Assembly (NCBI GenBank): GCA_963765545.1
Contig: CAVXWW010000008.1
Location: forward strand, 186,001-250,000
DNA length: 64,000 nucleotides
Reading direction: 5' to 3'
DNA from: JARRPM01 sp963765545
GTDB taxonomy: Bacteria > Pseudomonadota > Gammaproteobacteria > Pseudomonadales > Halieaceae
Made by a program: the position numbers and the translations under genes. The notes below the pieces were generated by a model. The model was not told where the DNA came from. It saw nothing but the letters and a program-made list of their open reading frames with translations, and ran no database searches. Of the stretch, positions 17,299-26,131 are shown in pieces. The stretch's first letter is position 1. Each line of letters opens with the position of its first letter.

Positions 17299-17328
17299 CC
17301 CCAAATAGTGGAAATGCTATTTTTGGGG
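17299..17328 (-). promoter_or_regulatory. Hairpin covering the btuB ribosome binding site
   Basis: On the minus strand CTATTTGGGG (17299-17308) pairs back with CCCCAAAAATAG (17317-17328) around an 8-nt loop. The GGGG that would serve as Shine-Dalgarno sits 7 nt before the btuB ATG and is buried in the stem. This looks like the expression platform of the riboswitch acting on translation. Confidence 0.65.
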
Positions 17329-17397
17329 AGGGATTGCGGACGCACACGGATGCACAACCACAGATGAAGCCCTCCGCAACATCGTGTTCACTGAAAA

Positions 17398-17505
17398 GGC
17401 TGGTATCGGACTTGCGCCAGTGAAGGTCGCTTACCGTTGCGGGGGCAGCACAGGAGTCGCACCTGTTTCCCAATTCACCCTGGTTAAAAGGGCACCTGTT
17501 CAGAA
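17398..17505 (-). ncRNA. Cobalamin riboswitch
   Basis: On the minus strand the leader holds the conserved elements in order: CAGGTGCC, GGGTGAATTGGGAA, a hairpin CAGGTGCGACTCCTG, the B12 box GCTGCCCCCGCAACGGTAA (17431-17449) and a closing AGTCCGATACCAGCC. It lies about 110 nt before btuB. Such RNAs bind adenosylcobalamin and lower expression of transport genes when B12 is plentiful. A possible promoter (TTGACT, 17 bp, TACCGT) lies upstream near 17515-17545 but is weak. Confidence 0.93.
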
Positions 17506-17660
17506 GCCGGACACGGTACGCGCCCACTATCGCGGAGTCAATCACTGCTTTTGGCGGACCCGGTGCAATTGACGCCAGGCGCAGGATGTCAGCCTGCCGT
17601 TTCAGGCGCCGAGTGGATGGCTTACACTCAACTGAAACAGGCTTTCAGGAGCAAGCTCTC

Positions 17661-18053
17661 ATGCCCACATTTACCGGCGGCTGCCTATGCGGCGAAGTCC
17701 GCTTTGAGTACCAGTCGCCCAGCCTCTGGTGCGCGCATTGCCACTGCTCACTATGCCAGCAGGCCCACGGTGCACCCTTGGTAACCTGGGTTGGCGTGGC
17801 CGAGCAGCGATTTACCATGACCGCAGATAGGGCCCTGCGCTGGTATCACTCCTCAGCGGATTCCCAAAGAGGTTTTTGCACCAACTGCGGCACAACACTG
17901 TTCTTTAGCTCAAAACGGTGGCCAGGGGAAATGCATATCGTGCGCACCAATATCGAAGGTGAGATAGACGCAGAGCCGGCGCTGCATGTCCATTGCGAGT
18001 CCCGGGCGAACTGGCTGGTGCTGGGTGATTCATTGCCACGCCAGGATGGGTAA
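17661..18053 (+). CDS. GFA-family zinc protein (glutathione-dependent formaldehyde-activating enzyme-like)
   Basis: A 130-residue Mss4/GFA-fold protein. It has zinc-ligand Cys motifs GGCLCGEVRFEY, CAHCHCSLCQQAHGAP and CTNCGTTLFF. The family takes its name from a formaldehyde-glutathione adduct role that is not proven for most members. I chose ATG 17661 because it has AGGAG about 10 nt upstream and begins MPTFTGGCLCG. The upstream open frame would overlap the btuB leader region. It stands alone. Confidence 0.85.
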   Translation: MPTFTGGCLCGEVRFEYQSPSLWCAHCHCSLCQQAHGAPLVTWVGVAEQRFTMTADRALRWYHSSADSQRGFCTNCGTTLFFSSKRWPGEMHIVRTNIEGEIDAEPALHVHCESRANWLVLGDSLPRQDG

Positions 18054-18208
18054 CTGGCAATCAGTCGTTCGGCGTTCGGCCAATCTTAGTCGCGTTATAA
18101 CGTGCCCTGCCGCAGATATTGCCGTTCCAGCTGGACGTGGCAAGCCAACAATGCAGCTCGCGTCCTAACACGTTAAAGTAGCAGGGATATCACAAGGACT
18201 TTGCTCGA

Positions 18209-18634
18209 GTGCTGATTGTATTTGCCGTTAACATCACGGTTATTGCCGTGGTAGTCATGATTCACTACGAATTTATGTACCGCTTTACCCTGCTGATGCC
18301 GCAACTGAAGATACGACACCGTTTCCGCATCGTGCTCGGCGTGTTTGGCGCACTCACCGCCCACGCGGCAGAGGTGTGGATTTTTGCGCTCTCTTTTTAT
18401 TGGATGCACCACGAGCCCGGTTGGGGCCACTTTGATGGAAATTTTGACGGCAGCGTATTCGATTGTGTGTATTTCTCCTTTACCACTTACACCACACTGG
18501 GGTTTGGCGATGTCGTGCCCCACGGGGAACTTAAATATCTGACCGGACTGGAGGCGCTAACCGGCCTGCTACTGATCACCTGGACGGCGTCATTCCTGTA
18601 CCTGGAAATGACGCGGTATTGGGACAGGGATTAG
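18209..18634 (+). CDS. Two-TM potassium channel-like protein
   Basis: A 141-residue membrane protein with a selectivity filter TTYTTLGFGDVVP (TxGFGD) between hydrophobic helices: one at the N-terminus (VFAVNITVIAVVVMIHY), one before the pore and a last one (LTGLEALTGLLLITWTASFL). It has no RCK or cyclic-nucleotide domain, so gating is unknown. The start is GTG 18209, with an AAGGA about 11 nt upstream. It is followed 57 bp later by a DUF2238 gene. Confidence 0.82.
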   Translation: MLIVFAVNITVIAVVVMIHYEFMYRFTLLMPQLKIRHRFRIVLGVFGALTAHAAEVWIFALSFYWMHHEPGWGHFDGNFDGSVFDCVYFSFTTYTTLGFGDVVPHGELKYLTGLEALTGLLLITWTASFLYLEMTRYWDRD

Positions 18635-18691
18635 CCCCGTGCCAGCGACGGTCAGTTGTCTACTTGCGAATGATCGGCAGGGACACGCCTC

Positions 18692-19303
18692 GTGAAAGCG
18701 TTTTGGTTGGCCGTTTTTTTCGGCACTCTGACCTGGTCGGCAATTCACCCGCGTGACTATCCCACCTGGGTGCTGGAAGTGGCCCCGGCGTTGATCGGCC
18801 TGGCAATTATGGCCGCCACCTACAACCGCTTTCGCCTGACACCATTACTTTACGGCCTGATCCTGGCCCACTGTGTGGTACTGATGGTGGGCGGGCACTA
18901 TACCTATGCGGAAGTACCCCTGTTTGACGCCCTCAAGCCGGTGTTCGGGTGGGAACGCAATAACTACGACAAACTGGGACATTTCATGCAGGGCTTTGTG
19001 CCGGCCATCCTGGCTCGGGAAATCCTGGTTCGCAAAGCCGTGGTTGCCTCAAGCGCATGGCGCAATCTGTTCATAATAAGTGTTTGCCTGGCTTTTTCTG
19101 CGTTCTACGAACTGCTCGAATGGTGGGTGGCTATCGCCACGGGAACAGCCTCGGAGGCTTTCCTTGGCACCCAGGGATATATCTGGGATACCCAGTCCGA
19201 CATGTTCCTGGCGCTGCTGGGGGCCGTTGCTGCACTTGTCTCCCTTGCCCGGCTGCACGACCGCCAATTGGCCCGATTGCAGGGCAGCGCAAAACGGAGC
19301 TGA
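18692..19303 (+). CDS. DUF2238 membrane protein (YjdF family)
   Basis: A 203-residue inner-membrane protein with about six helices and the family hallmark NNYDKLGHFMQGFVPAILAR, then FYELLEWWVAIATG and QGYIWDTQSDMFLALLGA. The function of the family is unknown. The start is GTG 18692 (first residues MKAFWLAVFFGTL). It ends where an RND efflux remnant begins in another frame. Confidence 0.88.
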   Translation: MKAFWLAVFFGTLTWSAIHPRDYPTWVLEVAPALIGLAIMAATYNRFRLTPLLYGLILAHCVVLMVGGHYTYAEVPLFDALKPVFGWERNNYDKLGHFMQGFVPAILAREILVRKAVVASSAWRNLFIISVCLAFSAFYELLEWWVAIATGTASEAFLGTQGYIWDTQSDMFLALLGAVAALVSLARLHDRQLARLQGSAKRS

Positions 19304-19986
19304 CCTTTTTTTTCCTGCAGTTATTACCCGGTACTCCCGGCCAGGTCAGCGACTATAGACAATTTATCGAGGATACCGTAAAGCCGGCGATTGAAGTCTT
19401 ACCCGGCGTTGCCAGGGTGAGTGCATCCCAGGGCCGTGGTCGCGGTGAGCAGATTCTGGAAATCCTGTTTGATCCCTCTCGCGCCGCGCAACTGGGCATT
19501 GACCTGCCACAGACCGCCGCGCGGCTGGGCCAGGCCAATGATGTGAGCGGTGGCTTTGTCGAAGTGGGCAGGCGCCAGTACGCACTGCGTTTTACCGGTC
19601 GGTACGAACCGCGCGAACTGTCTGAATTTGTGCTGGACTGGCGTGACGGGCGGCCCGTGAAACTGGGCGATCTGTTACTGCGACTGGTGGACACCCAATC
19701 ACCGGAGATCAGTGTCAATGCACCTCTTCGGGCAGCGCGTTTCAACCCGCCGGGGTCCAGTGTCCAGGTGGAGGCCGAAGGCCAGCGGCAGACCGCCAGG
19801 ATACGGGCTGTGGTGCCCGTTGGGGACAGCCTGTCCCGGATGATGGAGCTGCGCCTGTCGCTGGAACCCGGCACGCTGGTGGTTGTGCGCGGCACCGAGC
19901 GCCTGCATGATGGCCAGGCGGTGAAAGTCATCCAGGGCCGGCAGATGTCGGGTACGCAGCAGCCGGGCCAGGGCTCGCTCAGGTAA
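19304..19986 (+). pseudogene. Chimeric remnant of an RND efflux pump (permease piece joined to membrane fusion protein pieces)
   Basis: The open frame has no credible start and begins mid-domain. Codons to about 19690 match the porter region of an HAE/AcrB-type RND permease (GTPGQVSDYRQFIEDTVKP, GVARVSASQGRGRGEQILE, FDPSRAAQLGIDL, DGRPVKLGDLLLRLVD). Without a stop it then continues as the beta-barrel and C-terminus of a membrane fusion protein (SSVQVEAEGQRQTARIRAVV, PVGDSLSRMMELRLSL, then RGTERLHDGQAVKVIQG). The two MFP parts are joined directly, with the stretch between them missing. No transmembrane helices remain, so it cannot be a pump. The stop overlaps selD by 8 bp on the other strand. 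Confidence 0.75.
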
Positions 19987-22195
19987 TCCGCACTGCCGCT
20001 GCCCCTGTCGGGCGCTCCAGTACCTCCCCGATAATTTCTGCCTGCGCATAAGCTCGATTGCGAAGCCCATCCCTCAATGCATGAGCCCTGTCCGCCGTCA
20101 CACCCATCAACAGCCCCCCGCTGGTCTGAGGATCAAACAGGATTTGCAGCAGGTCCTCATCGACTGGCATATCGCACTCCAGTGCGGAGCCGGCCTGTTT
20201 ATTGGCGAGATGCATGCTGCTGCGCACCCCATTCCCCAAATGCTCCCGGGCGCCGGGCAACAATGGTAGTCGCGCCAGTTGCAAGCTGGCCGACTGTCCC
20301 TCCACCAGCATCTCAAGCAAATGGCCCAGCAGGCCGAAGCCGGTGATATCGGTGCAGGCACTCGCATTGTTAGCTAGCGCTAACTTCGCTGCATCGCTAT
20401 TACTGACAAGCATCATTTCAATAGCAGAGCTGATATGACGGCCATCCGCAAGCCCCTGCATATGGGCTGCAAACAACACACCTGTACCCAGCGGCTTGGC
20501 CAGCACCAGTTGGTCACCCACGGCCAGCCCCCGCTTGCCGAGCTGATGGCCATCGCCTGACATGGCCACCCCATTGACGACGAAACCGATATTGAGCTCA
20601 GGGCCTTGCATACTGTGCCCGCCAGCCAGCAGGCAGTCGAGCCTGGCCAGTTCGTACAGAGCTCCCGCCAACAGCTGTTTCATCTCGCGCCGCAGTATGC
20701 CCGGGCCGGCGAAGGGCAGGGTGAGCGTTGCCAGTGCGGAGACCGGCCTTGCTGCGCTGGCAAAGAGATCGCTAAGGGCATGATTGGCAGCGATACGGCC
20801 CATCAGCCAGGGGTCGGCAACCAGCTGGCGCAACACATCGACGCTCTGTACTACCGTTGCCGAGTCGCTGCCCGGGATAGCGGCGCAATCATCCGCCGCG
20901 CCGACAGACAGGCAGTTACCGGGAAACTCCCGCGCCAGTTCCCCCAGTACGCTGGCCAGTGGGTCTGCGCCCACCTTGGCCCCGCAACCGCCACAGGGGG
21001 CCTGCTTGGTCGGGTCTGCCAGTTCCGGCAGTCGACCCCAGTCGCCGCGAGGCATGCTGGTGGGCAACTGTTCAAAGCGGTTCATGAACTTGCGATCTAT
21101 CGAGTCTTTCCAGCGCCACACCCATTGGCCCGTCACGCTGAAAAACCCCTTGTCAGCCGTCGCCAGGCGCTCTCCCAGGGACACCAGTGACAGGAAACGC
21201 TGCTGGGGACGATGCGCTCGCAGCGGCTTGCCCAGCACCGCAGCGCGCAGGTTGTGGGCAAGTACCGGCGCCTGGCGCACCGCATATACGCCGGCCTTGG
21301 GCCTGGGGTGATTGAGCTGGGTAGCAATATCACCCGCACCGAACACACCGGGCTCTGCCGGAGACTGCAGGGTGTCAGTCACCGCCAGGAATCCGCGATC
21401 ATCAACCGGCAGGCCGCTGGCGGCTACCCAGGGTGCCGCCGCCGCACCGGTACACCAGAACAGCTCGTCAAACGGCCCCTCGCGACCATCGGCGAGCAAA
21501 AGGCGACCCGCTTCTACCCTCTCCACCCTGGCGTCAAGTGCCAGCGCCACGCCTTCGCGCACCAGCGCCGCCAGCACCGCTTTGCGCGCCCCCGCGTTAT
21601 AGCCCTGCAAAATTGTGGGAGCGCCGCACCACAGTTCAATATCCACCTGATGCTGTGCCAGTCTGTGGGCCATGGCCAGGGCCAGTTCCACGCTACCGGC
21701 ACCGCCACCCACTACGGCGATGCGCCGCCTGGCAGCGGTGGGCGCAGCCTCCAGCCGCTGCAACAGGCCCTGCCAGCGCTGCCACAAACCCGCCACCGGT
21801 TTGACCGGCACCGCATGCTCACGAGCGCCCGCCACCGAATCGAGCTCCGGCTGGGAACCGATGTCGACACTGACCAGGTCGTACTCGAGGTCCGGTCTAC
21901 CGGCCAGGACCAGACGCCTTGCGACAGGATCAAGGGCGGTAACTTCTGCCGTGACAAAGCGCACCCCGCCCCACTGGCACAGGCGCGCCAGGTCAATATG
22001 GGTTTGCTCAAAGGTATAGTGACCGGCGACAAGACCCGGCAACATCCCCGAGTAGGGTGTATGACTGGCCGGTGACACCAGGGTGATGCGCAATCCGGTG
22101 ACGGGGCGCATGGCCAGCATACGCAATACCAGGGCATGGCTATGTCCGCCCCCAACCAGCACCAGATCCTTGGCAATCTCGGTGGGAGTATGCAC
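19979..22195 (-). CDS. selD: Selenide, water dikinase fused to an N-terminal FAD/NAD(P) oxidoreductase domain
   Basis: A 738-residue two-domain enzyme. Residues 1 to about 370 are a pyridine-nucleotide-disulfide-type flavoprotein (VLVGGGHSHALVLRML, IAVVGGGAGSVELALAMA, GVFGAGDIATQ). Residues about 390-738 are SelD, which makes selenophosphate from selenide and ATP. The SelD catalytic segment is APCGGCGAKVGADPL, with DDCAAIPG and AGGHSMQGPE metal/ATP motifs. The fusion is known in several proteobacteria and is thought to supply reduced selenium or redox control, but that role is not established. It follows selU by 3 bp. Confidence 0.95.
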   Translation of the reverse strand: MHTPTEIAKDLVLVGGGHSHALVLRMLAMRPVTGLRITLVSPASHTPYSGMLPGLVAGHYTFEQTHIDLARLCQWGGVRFVTAEVTALDPVARRLVLAGRPDLEYDLVSVDIGSQPELDSVAGAREHAVPVKPVAGLWQRWQGLLQRLEAAPTAARRRIAVVGGGAGSVELALAMAHRLAQHQVDIELWCGAPTILQGYNAGARKAVLAALVREGVALALDARVERVEAGRLLLADGREGPFDELFWCTGAAAAPWVAASGLPVDDRGFLAVTDTLQSPAEPGVFGAGDIATQLNHPRPKAGVYAVRQAPVLAHNLRAAVLGKPLRAHRPQQRFLSLVSLGERLATADKGFFSVTGQWVWRWKDSIDRKFMNRFEQLPTSMPRGDWGRLPELADPTKQAPCGGCGAKVGADPLASVLGELAREFPGNCLSVGAADDCAAIPGSDSATVVQSVDVLRQLVADPWLMGRIAANHALSDLFASAARPVSALATLTLPFAGPGILRREMKQLLAGALYELARLDCLLAGGHSMQGPELNIGFVVNGVAMSGDGHQLGKRGLAVGDQLVLAKPLGTGVLFAAHMQGLADGRHISSAIEMMLVSNSDAAKLALANNASACTDITGFGLLGHLLEMLVEGQSASLQLARLPLLPGAREHLGNGVRSSMHLANKQAGSALECDMPVDEDLLQILFDPQTSGGLLMGVTADRAHALRDGLRNRAYAQAEIIGEVLERPTGAAAVRIT

Positions 22196-22198
22196 GCT

Positions 22199-23293
22199 TT
22201 AGCCAGCCCCCTCGGCCCAGGCGACCACGGCGTCCCGGCTGCCGCGAAACAGCACTTCACCCCCGCGCTGGGCAAGCTGGTATTCGTACATGGGGTCGTA
22301 GTAACCCTCCAACAGGGTGGCGATCCATTCACGGTGTCCGGCGATATCGCCGCTGATTGTCTGGGCGTCGAAGGCAGCCGCCATAATCCCACTCACCTGC
22401 TGGTAACGCTCGCCGCCAAGGCGCTTTCGAATACGTCCGAGGTCATCCTGCAGCTTCTGGCTGTGGCGCACAGGGCCCTCCGGACCGTACAGCGCCGCGA
22501 ACCGCTGACCAAGGTCCAGGATATAATCCTCGATTATCACCTCTACCCGCTGCTCCAGTGACTCCTCTACCACCGCCATGGGGCTTCGCGCCATTTGCTC
22601 TCGCAACACTTCGGGCAGGTAAAGTCGGCCGATAAGCCGGCCCTCATCCTCGACATGGATCCGGGTCTGGTCGCCCGCCATAAGCTTGAGCAATGCGACA
22701 CTGAGGGCATTTTCAAAATCGATCTGGCTGGGCTGGGCTTCAGGCAGTTGCCCAAACGTCGAACCGCGATGGCCGGCCAGCCCCTCGAGGTCGGCACTGC
22801 GCAGCAATTTGTTGATTACCCGGGTTTTGCCAGTACCGGTCTTGCCGCTGATCAGAACCAGCTCGGCCCGGGCCACAGAGCGCTCCAGTTCCTCCAGCAG
22901 AAAGTGGCGCATGGATTTGTAGCCACCCAGCACCAGAGGGTAGTCGATGCCCTCCTCACGCAGCCATTGCTGCGCGGTCCGGGAGCGCAGCCCGCCTCGA
23001 AAGCAGTATAGATAGCCTCCGGGATGCCTTGCTGCAAATTCAGACCACCGGGCCAGGCGCTCGGCTTTACTAACACCCGACACGAGCTGATGACCCAGTG
23101 CTATCGCCGCCGCCTGGCCGCGCCGCTTGTAACAGATACCCACCTCTGCGCGCTCTTCATCGTTCATCAGGGGGAGACTGTGGGCCGAGGGGAAGGCACC
23201 GCGACTGAATTCTGCCGGAGCGCGCATGTCCATCATGGGCGTATCGCTCAGGAAGAGTGTCCGGTAGTCAGCGGTATCGGGGCGGACGGCCAT
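22199..23293 (-). CDS. selU: tRNA 2-selenouridine synthase
   Basis: Replaces sulfur by selenium in 2-thiouridine at the wobble base of Lys, Glu and Gln tRNAs, using selenophosphate from SelD (also called mnmH). An N-terminal rhodanese domain carries the catalytic Cys97 in YLYCFRGGLRSRTAQQW, the same position as in E. coli. A P-loop domain follows with ISGKTGTGKT near residue 147. I chose ATG 23293 (MAVRPDTADYRTLF, SD AGGA) over an upstream start. It sits between rdgC (8 bp upstream) and selD (3 bp downstream). Confidence 0.95.
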   Translation of the reverse strand: MAVRPDTADYRTLFLSDTPMMDMRAPAEFSRGAFPSAHSLPLMNDEERAEVGICYKRRGQAAAIALGHQLVSGVSKAERLARWSEFAARHPGGYLYCFRGGLRSRTAQQWLREEGIDYPLVLGGYKSMRHFLLEELERSVARAELVLISGKTGTGKTRVINKLLRSADLEGLAGHRGSTFGQLPEAQPSQIDFENALSVALLKLMAGDQTRIHVEDEGRLIGRLYLPEVLREQMARSPMAVVEESLEQRVEVIIEDYILDLGQRFAALYGPEGPVRHSQKLQDDLGRIRKRLGGERYQQVSGIMAAAFDAQTISGDIAGHREWIATLLEGYYDPMYEYQLAQRGGEVLFRGSRDAVVAWAEGAG

Positions 23294-23300
23294 CGGAGTC

Positions 23301-24206
23301 CTACTCTGCTTCTCCGCCGAACAGGGCGAGAACACGCTCCTGCAAGCCGCCAATGGCATCGGCCATCAGGGCAAAGTCTGCATCCAGCCGCGCGGCCTCG
23401 TCATCTTCGGGCAGATCCTCGTTTTCCTTCATAAGCTCATCCGCAAACTTGAGGCGGCGCAGGCAAAGGTCCTCGGCCAGCACCAACCGCACGCGCTCGT
23501 CCCAGCCCAACGACAAGCGGGCCACCTGCTTACCCGCATTTAAATGAGTTTCCACTTCTTCACTGAGCAAATCAACGCCCCGACAGCGCACAACGCCGCC
23601 CTCCTCACCCGGTTCGCGCAATTCGCACTCATCTCCAAGTTCGAAATCTCCCGGCAGGCTGCGATGCAACAACCAGCCTGTCATCACCGCAACCGGCGCG
23701 TTGTTAACCTGGGGCAGCAATACAGGAAAACTGCCGATACAGTCGCGCAACAGGTTGAGAAGCTCCTCCGCCCGGTTCGCGCTGGCGGCATCGACAAACA
23801 CCCACTTAGCGCGGGTATCGATATAGGCGAACATACTGCTGGAGCGGGAGAAGGCCCGTGGCAGGCAATCCTGGACTATTTCATCCTTGAGGTTGAGGCG
23901 CTCCTTGCGATAGACCTTGCGGGCCTGCCCCTCTTCGATCTCCGACACCTTTTCCTCCAGCAGCTCGCGCACCACGGTGGACGGCAACAGCTTTTCCTCC
24001 CGCTTGAGTTTCACCAGCAGCCGACCGGCGGCTGCGTGCACCAATTCACCGCCCTCCCCCCCAAGGGGAGGCACCCAGCCCAAAGAGAGCGCCTGGGATT
24101 TGGCGCAGGGTTCGAATCCTCGCTGGCCAAGTTGCTCGCCAAGCTGTTCGGGAGAGAGGGTAAAGGGACTGGTCAGGCGATAGGCCCGGATATTCTTGAA
24201 CCACAT
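23301..24206 (-). CDS. rdgC: Recombination-associated protein RdgC
   Basis: DNA-binding ring protein that modulates RecA. It has 301 residues and starts at MWFKNIRAYRL, the family start, which is why 24206 was chosen over a longer frame. Characteristic segments are LPSTVVRELLEEKVSEIEE, LPRAFSRSSSMFAYID and the acidic tail region. It is the first gene of an apparent rdgC-selU-selD unit, with 7 bp to selU. That is an unexpected companion for selenium genes. Confidence 0.94.
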   Translation of the reverse strand: MWFKNIRAYRLTSPFTLSPEQLGEQLGQRGFEPCAKSQALSLGWVPPLGGEGGELVHAAAGRLLVKLKREEKLLPSTVVRELLEEKVSEIEEGQARKVYRKERLNLKDEIVQDCLPRAFSRSSSMFAYIDTRAKWVFVDAASANRAEELLNLLRDCIGSFPVLLPQVNNAPVAVMTGWLLHRSLPGDFELGDECELREPGEEGGVVRCRGVDLLSEEVETHLNAGKQVARLSLGWDERVRLVLAEDLCLRRLKFADELMKENEDLPEDDEAARLDADFALMADAIGGLQERVLALFGGEAE

Positions 24207-24501
24207 AAGCTGTTTCTGACTCCGACAAAAGGGCGGGGATTGTACCCCAGTAGAGAGCCAATACCACCCGCGGGAAGGAATCCAGCCTTCCTGTGCCCTC
24301 GGCACAGGGCCAGGGCCCCGCTGTACCTCCTCGACCTGGACAGACCGTAGTCTAGCGGCAGGAAACCCGTCACATGTACAACTTGTTGAGCCGCCCGGGA
24401 ACCAGTGTCATTGTCTACCGAGCCTGGAAGGGCTTTAATTTCAGCTTCCCGGAATAAGCAAAACCAGGCCGACCACGGCCACCCACACAAGAGGTAAATT
24501 C
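24207..24501. other. Divergent intergenic region with a perfect hairpin
   Basis: Between rdgC (minus) and the flavoprotein gene (plus). The clearest structure is CCTGTGCC-CTC-GGCACAGG (24290-24308), an 8-bp perfect stem without a T tract, so not a standard terminator. AGAGGT 7 nt before 24502 is a good SD for the flavoprotein. No strong promoter was recognised. Confidence 0.4.
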
Positions 24502-25995
24502 ATGGCAGAGAATGCCAGTACCAATCCCACCCACCCACGCAAATTGGGGGATGTGGCGCAATGGGACAGGGAAACGGATGTTGTCATCGTTGGCCTTGGC
24601 GGCGCCGGCGGCTGCGCAGCCATAGAGGCCGCGGATGCCGGCGCCGGGGTAATCGTGTTCGAGGTGGCAAGCGCTGGCGGTGGTTCAACCGCCATGTCCA
24701 GTGCCGAGATCTATATGGGCGGGAGTGGCGGTACGCGGGTGCAAAAGGCCTGCGGCTTCGATGACAACACCGAGGACATGGTCACCTATATGACCATGTG
24801 TGCCGGACCCCAGGCCGACGAGGCCAAAATCCGCAATTACTGCGAGCACAGCAGTGAGCACTTCCAGTGGCTGGTGGATATGGGCGTACCCTTCAAGGAC
24901 AGTTTTCATCAGGAAAGAGCCATTATGTGCCTGACCGATGACTGTCTTTTATACACCGGCAGCGAGAAGGCCTACCCCTTCGCCCAACAGGCAAAGCCCT
25001 GCCCGAGAGGTCACAACCTGCAAGTGGAAGGGGACAACGGTGGCCCCCTGTTGATGAAAATACTGATGGAGAATGTGGATCGCAGGGACGCGATCACAGT
25101 GGAATATGAAACCCGCGCGCTGACTCTTATTGTTGATGAAGACGGCGCCGTGGTGGGCCTGGTGGTGCGCCAGGACCAGCGTGAGCTCAATGTTCGCGCC
25201 CGCCAGGGGGTAATTCTCTGTGCCGGCGGTTTTGTCATGAATGATGAGATGGTGCGCAAGTTTGCCCCGATGCTGACCGGGGGCAATACGCCCATCGGCA
25301 ACCCCGGGGACACCGGTACCGGTATCCTGATGGGTATGGCGGTGGGTGGTTCAGCGATCAACATGCATGAGGGTTTTATCAGCCTGCCCTACTACCCGCC
25401 GGCAGACATGACCCGCGGCATCGTGATCAATGACAAGGGCCAGCGATTTATCAATGAGGATGTCTACCACGGAAGACTGGGCGCCTACGTATTGCGCCAG
25501 CAGGCGGAGCGGATCTACTTTATTGTCACGGTGGAGCAATACGGTGATTACGAAAAAGTGAGCTACCTGGGCGCGCCGGTAGCCGGGACCGGGGAAACAA
25601 TCGAAGAACTGGAAGAGGAGCTGGGCATTCGTTCCGGCAGCCTGCAGTATACGCTTGGCGTCTACAACGAGGACTGCAAGCGGGGCGAGGACACGCTGTA
25701 TCACAAGGCGACCGAATGGCTCACCCCGCTTGAACCACCATTGGTGGCTCTGGATATCACGCCCGGTCGCGGCGCATTCCTGCCCTTTTTCACCCTGGGC
25801 GGGCTGGATACCCGACCCACTGGAGAGGTTGTCAATATCCGCGGCGAGATCGTGCCCGGACTGTATGCCGCGGGCCGCACAGCGTGCGGTGTGGTGCGCC
25901 GCGCGGAGGGCTACAGCAGCGGAATGTCTGTGGGTGACGCGACTTTTTCGGGCCGTCTTGCCGGTAAACAGGCAGCGCAGTCGGCCCGCAGTTGA
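24502..25995 (+). CDS. FAD-dependent oxidoreductase (3-ketosteroid dehydrogenase / fumarate reductase flavoprotein family)
   Basis: A 497-residue FAD_binding_2 flavoprotein. The dinucleotide motif is DVVIVGLGGAGGCAAIEAAD, and a second FAD contact is TRPTGEVVNIRGEIVPGLYA followed by AGRTACGV and YSSGMSVGDATFSGRLAG. There is no signal peptide and no haem domain, so it is not a periplasmic fumarate reductase. The substrate could be a steroid ring or another enone, or a short dicarboxylate. Neighbours do not settle this. It is followed by a glyoxalase-fold gene 136 bp later. Confidence 0.85.
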   Translation: MAENASTNPTHPRKLGDVAQWDRETDVVIVGLGGAGGCAAIEAADAGAGVIVFEVASAGGGSTAMSSAEIYMGGSGGTRVQKACGFDDNTEDMVTYMTMCAGPQADEAKIRNYCEHSSEHFQWLVDMGVPFKDSFHQERAIMCLTDDCLLYTGSEKAYPFAQQAKPCPRGHNLQVEGDNGGPLLMKILMENVDRRDAITVEYETRALTLIVDEDGAVVGLVVRQDQRELNVRARQGVILCAGGFVMNDEMVRKFAPMLTGGNTPIGNPGDTGTGILMGMAVGGSAINMHEGFISLPYYPPADMTRGIVINDKGQRFINEDVYHGRLGAYVLRQQAERIYFIVTVEQYGDYEKVSYLGAPVAGTGETIEELEEELGIRSGSLQYTLGVYNEDCKRGEDTLYHKATEWLTPLEPPLVALDITPGRGAFLPFFTLGGLDTRPTGEVVNIRGEIVPGLYAAGRTACGVVRRAEGYSSGMSVGDATFSGRLAGKQAAQSARS

Positions 25996-26131
25996 ACCTT
26001 GCATTGATGCGACCTGTCCCCGGACTTGTGCCGCTGGCTCCACACTCCTAACATAGTGGCCAAGGCTGGCTCTCGCCAAAAGGCGGGTGCGGCAACCACC
26101 GGCATTCATCTCCCTGTATGGACTCTCGCTT

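Noticed and set aside
17292..17357. N-terminal extension of BtuB to 17357
   Set aside because: It would place coding sequence in the leader RNA and in front of a normal signal peptide. The ATG at 17291 fits better.
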